A stretch of 6,648 nt of DNA from NCBI GenBank assembly GCA_025922715.1, contig JAICHH010000100.1, positions 1 to 6,648 on the forward strand. Reading direction: 5' to 3'. This DNA is from Nitrososphaeraceae archaeon (GTDB taxonomy: Archaea; Thermoproteota; Nitrososphaeria; Nitrososphaerales; Nitrososphaeraceae). The translations under genes and the position numbers were made by a program. Below are positions 5,940 through 6,648 of this stretch, piece by piece. The notes beneath the pieces are model-generated. The model had not been told where the DNA came from. It did no database searches and worked only from the letters and a program-made list of their open reading frames with translations. How positions within the stretch are numbered: the stretch's first letter is position 1; each line of letters opens with the position of its first letter.

Positions 5940-6108
5940 GATTAACTAATCTTTTAGGTATAATCTAATCTTATCCAATCTAATTATTTTATTAATTATT
6001 GTCAATTTCATTTTTCATATTATTATATTTTACATGTCGTATACTATTTGGCTTAAACCTACAATTATCTTATCTTTGTTCAAATTATTAATATTAAATT
6101 TCTAATCC

Positions 6109-6288
6109 TTAGTTATCTTTTGGTTTACTCCAATACAATATATTTGAAATAGCACATTTTTTACATTTAATTGTAAATTTAACATAATCCTTCCAGTTCA
6201 AAACTTTTCTATCTACGATTGTATGAATCCGATCAGGTTGCGAAACAACCATGTCTGCTCCACACTTCCTACACGTTATAACGCTCAT
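6109..6288 (-). CDS. Small zinc-ribbon protein with two CxxC knuckles, 59 residues
   Basis: From the ATG at 6288 the minus strand encodes MSVITCRKCGADMVVSQPD and onward, ending LYWSKPKDN. It has C6-x2-C9 followed by Gly, and C42-x2-C45, the four-cysteine arrangement of a zinc ribbon. The 32-residue spacer holds two probable strands (HTIVDRKVL and DYVKFTIKC). Small zinc ribbons of this kind occur in archaea as nucleic-acid or protein adaptors; the exact role here is unknown. Coding is supported by the paired metal-ligand motifs and by somewhat richer GC than the flanks. A TATA-like AATTTAGATA lies about 29 nt upstream. It is convergent with the C2H2 gene, with 183 bases between their stop codons. 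The frame is short and easily overlooked. Confidence 0.8.
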   Translation of the reverse strand: MSVITCRKCGADMVVSQPDRIHTIVDRKVLNWKDYVKFTIKCKKCAISNILYWSKPKDN

Positions 6289-6648
6289 TGAATAACTTTT
6301 TGGTGTTCTAACTATCTAAATTTTGTCATGTGTTAAATCTAGTTGAAAAATAATAATATACTGGTTTACTCATTTGAATAATTGGATTGTTTAAAATAGC
6401 TTAATAGTAAATTATACTAATCCACTACCTAATCTTGTTGGTTGGTTGGTGTGTTATTTTTCTTAAATAATGAATCAATTGTAATGCTGGACCTCATTGT
6501 AAACAAACACAAGATAAAACTTCAAATTAGTAAAATTGTAAGATAACTAAATCCATATTTCGCAGGAAAGTCGTTTCATGACCTAAATAAAATGGCTATT
6601 CCTTACCTATTTGTATGAAAATCATCTAAAATTTTTCGGCGCCGAAAA
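6289..6648. other. 360-base region upstream of the zinc-ribbon gene
   Basis: It holds the zinc-ribbon promoter candidate near 6313-6322, a short run of GTTG units around 6436-6451, and the GC-rich palindrome at the right edge. A plus-strand frame ending near 6547 (MLDLIVNKHKIKLQISK) is too short to support as a gene. Confidence 0.4.
6633..6648. promoter_or_regulatory. Perfect 16-bp GC-cored palindrome
   Basis: TTTTCGGCGCCGAAAA is its own reverse complement and is by far the most GC-rich spot in a very AT-rich gap. A perfect dyad like this is typical of a binding site for a dimeric regulator. With zero loop it is a poor RNA hairpin. It touches the window edge, so whether it extends or repeats is not visible. 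A role upstream of a gene beyond the window is inference. Confidence 0.45.

Noticed and set aside
6436..6451. GTTG tandem units
   Set aside because: Only about three to four copies in a non-coding gap; too short to call a functional repeat.
6442..6549. Plus-strand frame ending KHKIKLQISKIVR
   Set aside because: It needs a TTG or GTG start, is about 35 codons at most and has no motif; coding could not be supported.
1..6648. tRNA, rRNA, CRISPR array, insertion sequence or defence system
   Set aside because: No tRNA T-loop-like segment, regularly spaced repeats, transposase motif, or nuclease/effector neighbour of the AAA+ gene was found, so no multi-gene system is claimed.

Overview
The window is a strongly AT-rich, gene-sparse stretch that looks archaeal. 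The best guess is a soil ammonia-oxidising thaumarchaeon (Nitrososphaeria, possibly Nitrosocosmicus-like). This is inferred from TATA-like boxes lying about 22-31 nt upstream of several start codons (the spacing of leaderless archaeal transcripts), from non-ATG starts, and from the protein mix: an MCM/RuvB-like AAA+ ATPase with an altered P-loop, a C2H2 finger joined to a PRC-barrel-like domain, a TM2 membrane protein and a tiny zinc ribbon. No rRNA, tRNA, CRISPR array, transposase or phage gene was seen, so the taxonomic call is inference only.

Layout, left to right. At 205-1074 (-) is a six-blade NHL-repeat propeller. At 1359-1976 (+) is a broken gene with two in-frame stops and two one-base frameshifts; its fragments join into one protein of about 205 residues of unknown family. 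At 2275-2616 (+) is a small TM2-type membrane protein. At 2986-3165 (+) is a likely 59-residue protein of unknown function. At 3249-4001 (-) is the AAA+ ATPase. At 4080-4247 (+) is a decayed second copy of the TM2 gene, containing 88 bases almost identical to the intact gene and possibly followed by another remnant. At 4404-4598 (+) is a CDGSH [2Fe-2S] protein. At 4751-4924 (+) is a probable 57-residue single-pass membrane protein. At 5335-5925 (+) is a PRC-barrel-like protein with a His/Asp-rich linker and a C2H2 zinc finger. At 6109-6288 (-) is a 59-residue two-CxxC zinc-ribbon protein. The window ends in a perfect GC-rich 16-bp palindrome.

The genes do not form an operon. They are separated by 80-410 bases, alternate in strand and mostly carry their own candidate promoters. 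Nothing ties them into one pathway, and I see no convincing multi-gene system. The region reads as an accessory, slowly decaying stretch of single-gene units with two pseudogenes and several small proteins that are easy to miss. The most useful observations are the reconstructable pseudogene, the TM2 duplication with its stop-creating change, the overlooked small genes, the unusual composite zinc-finger protein and the terminal palindrome.
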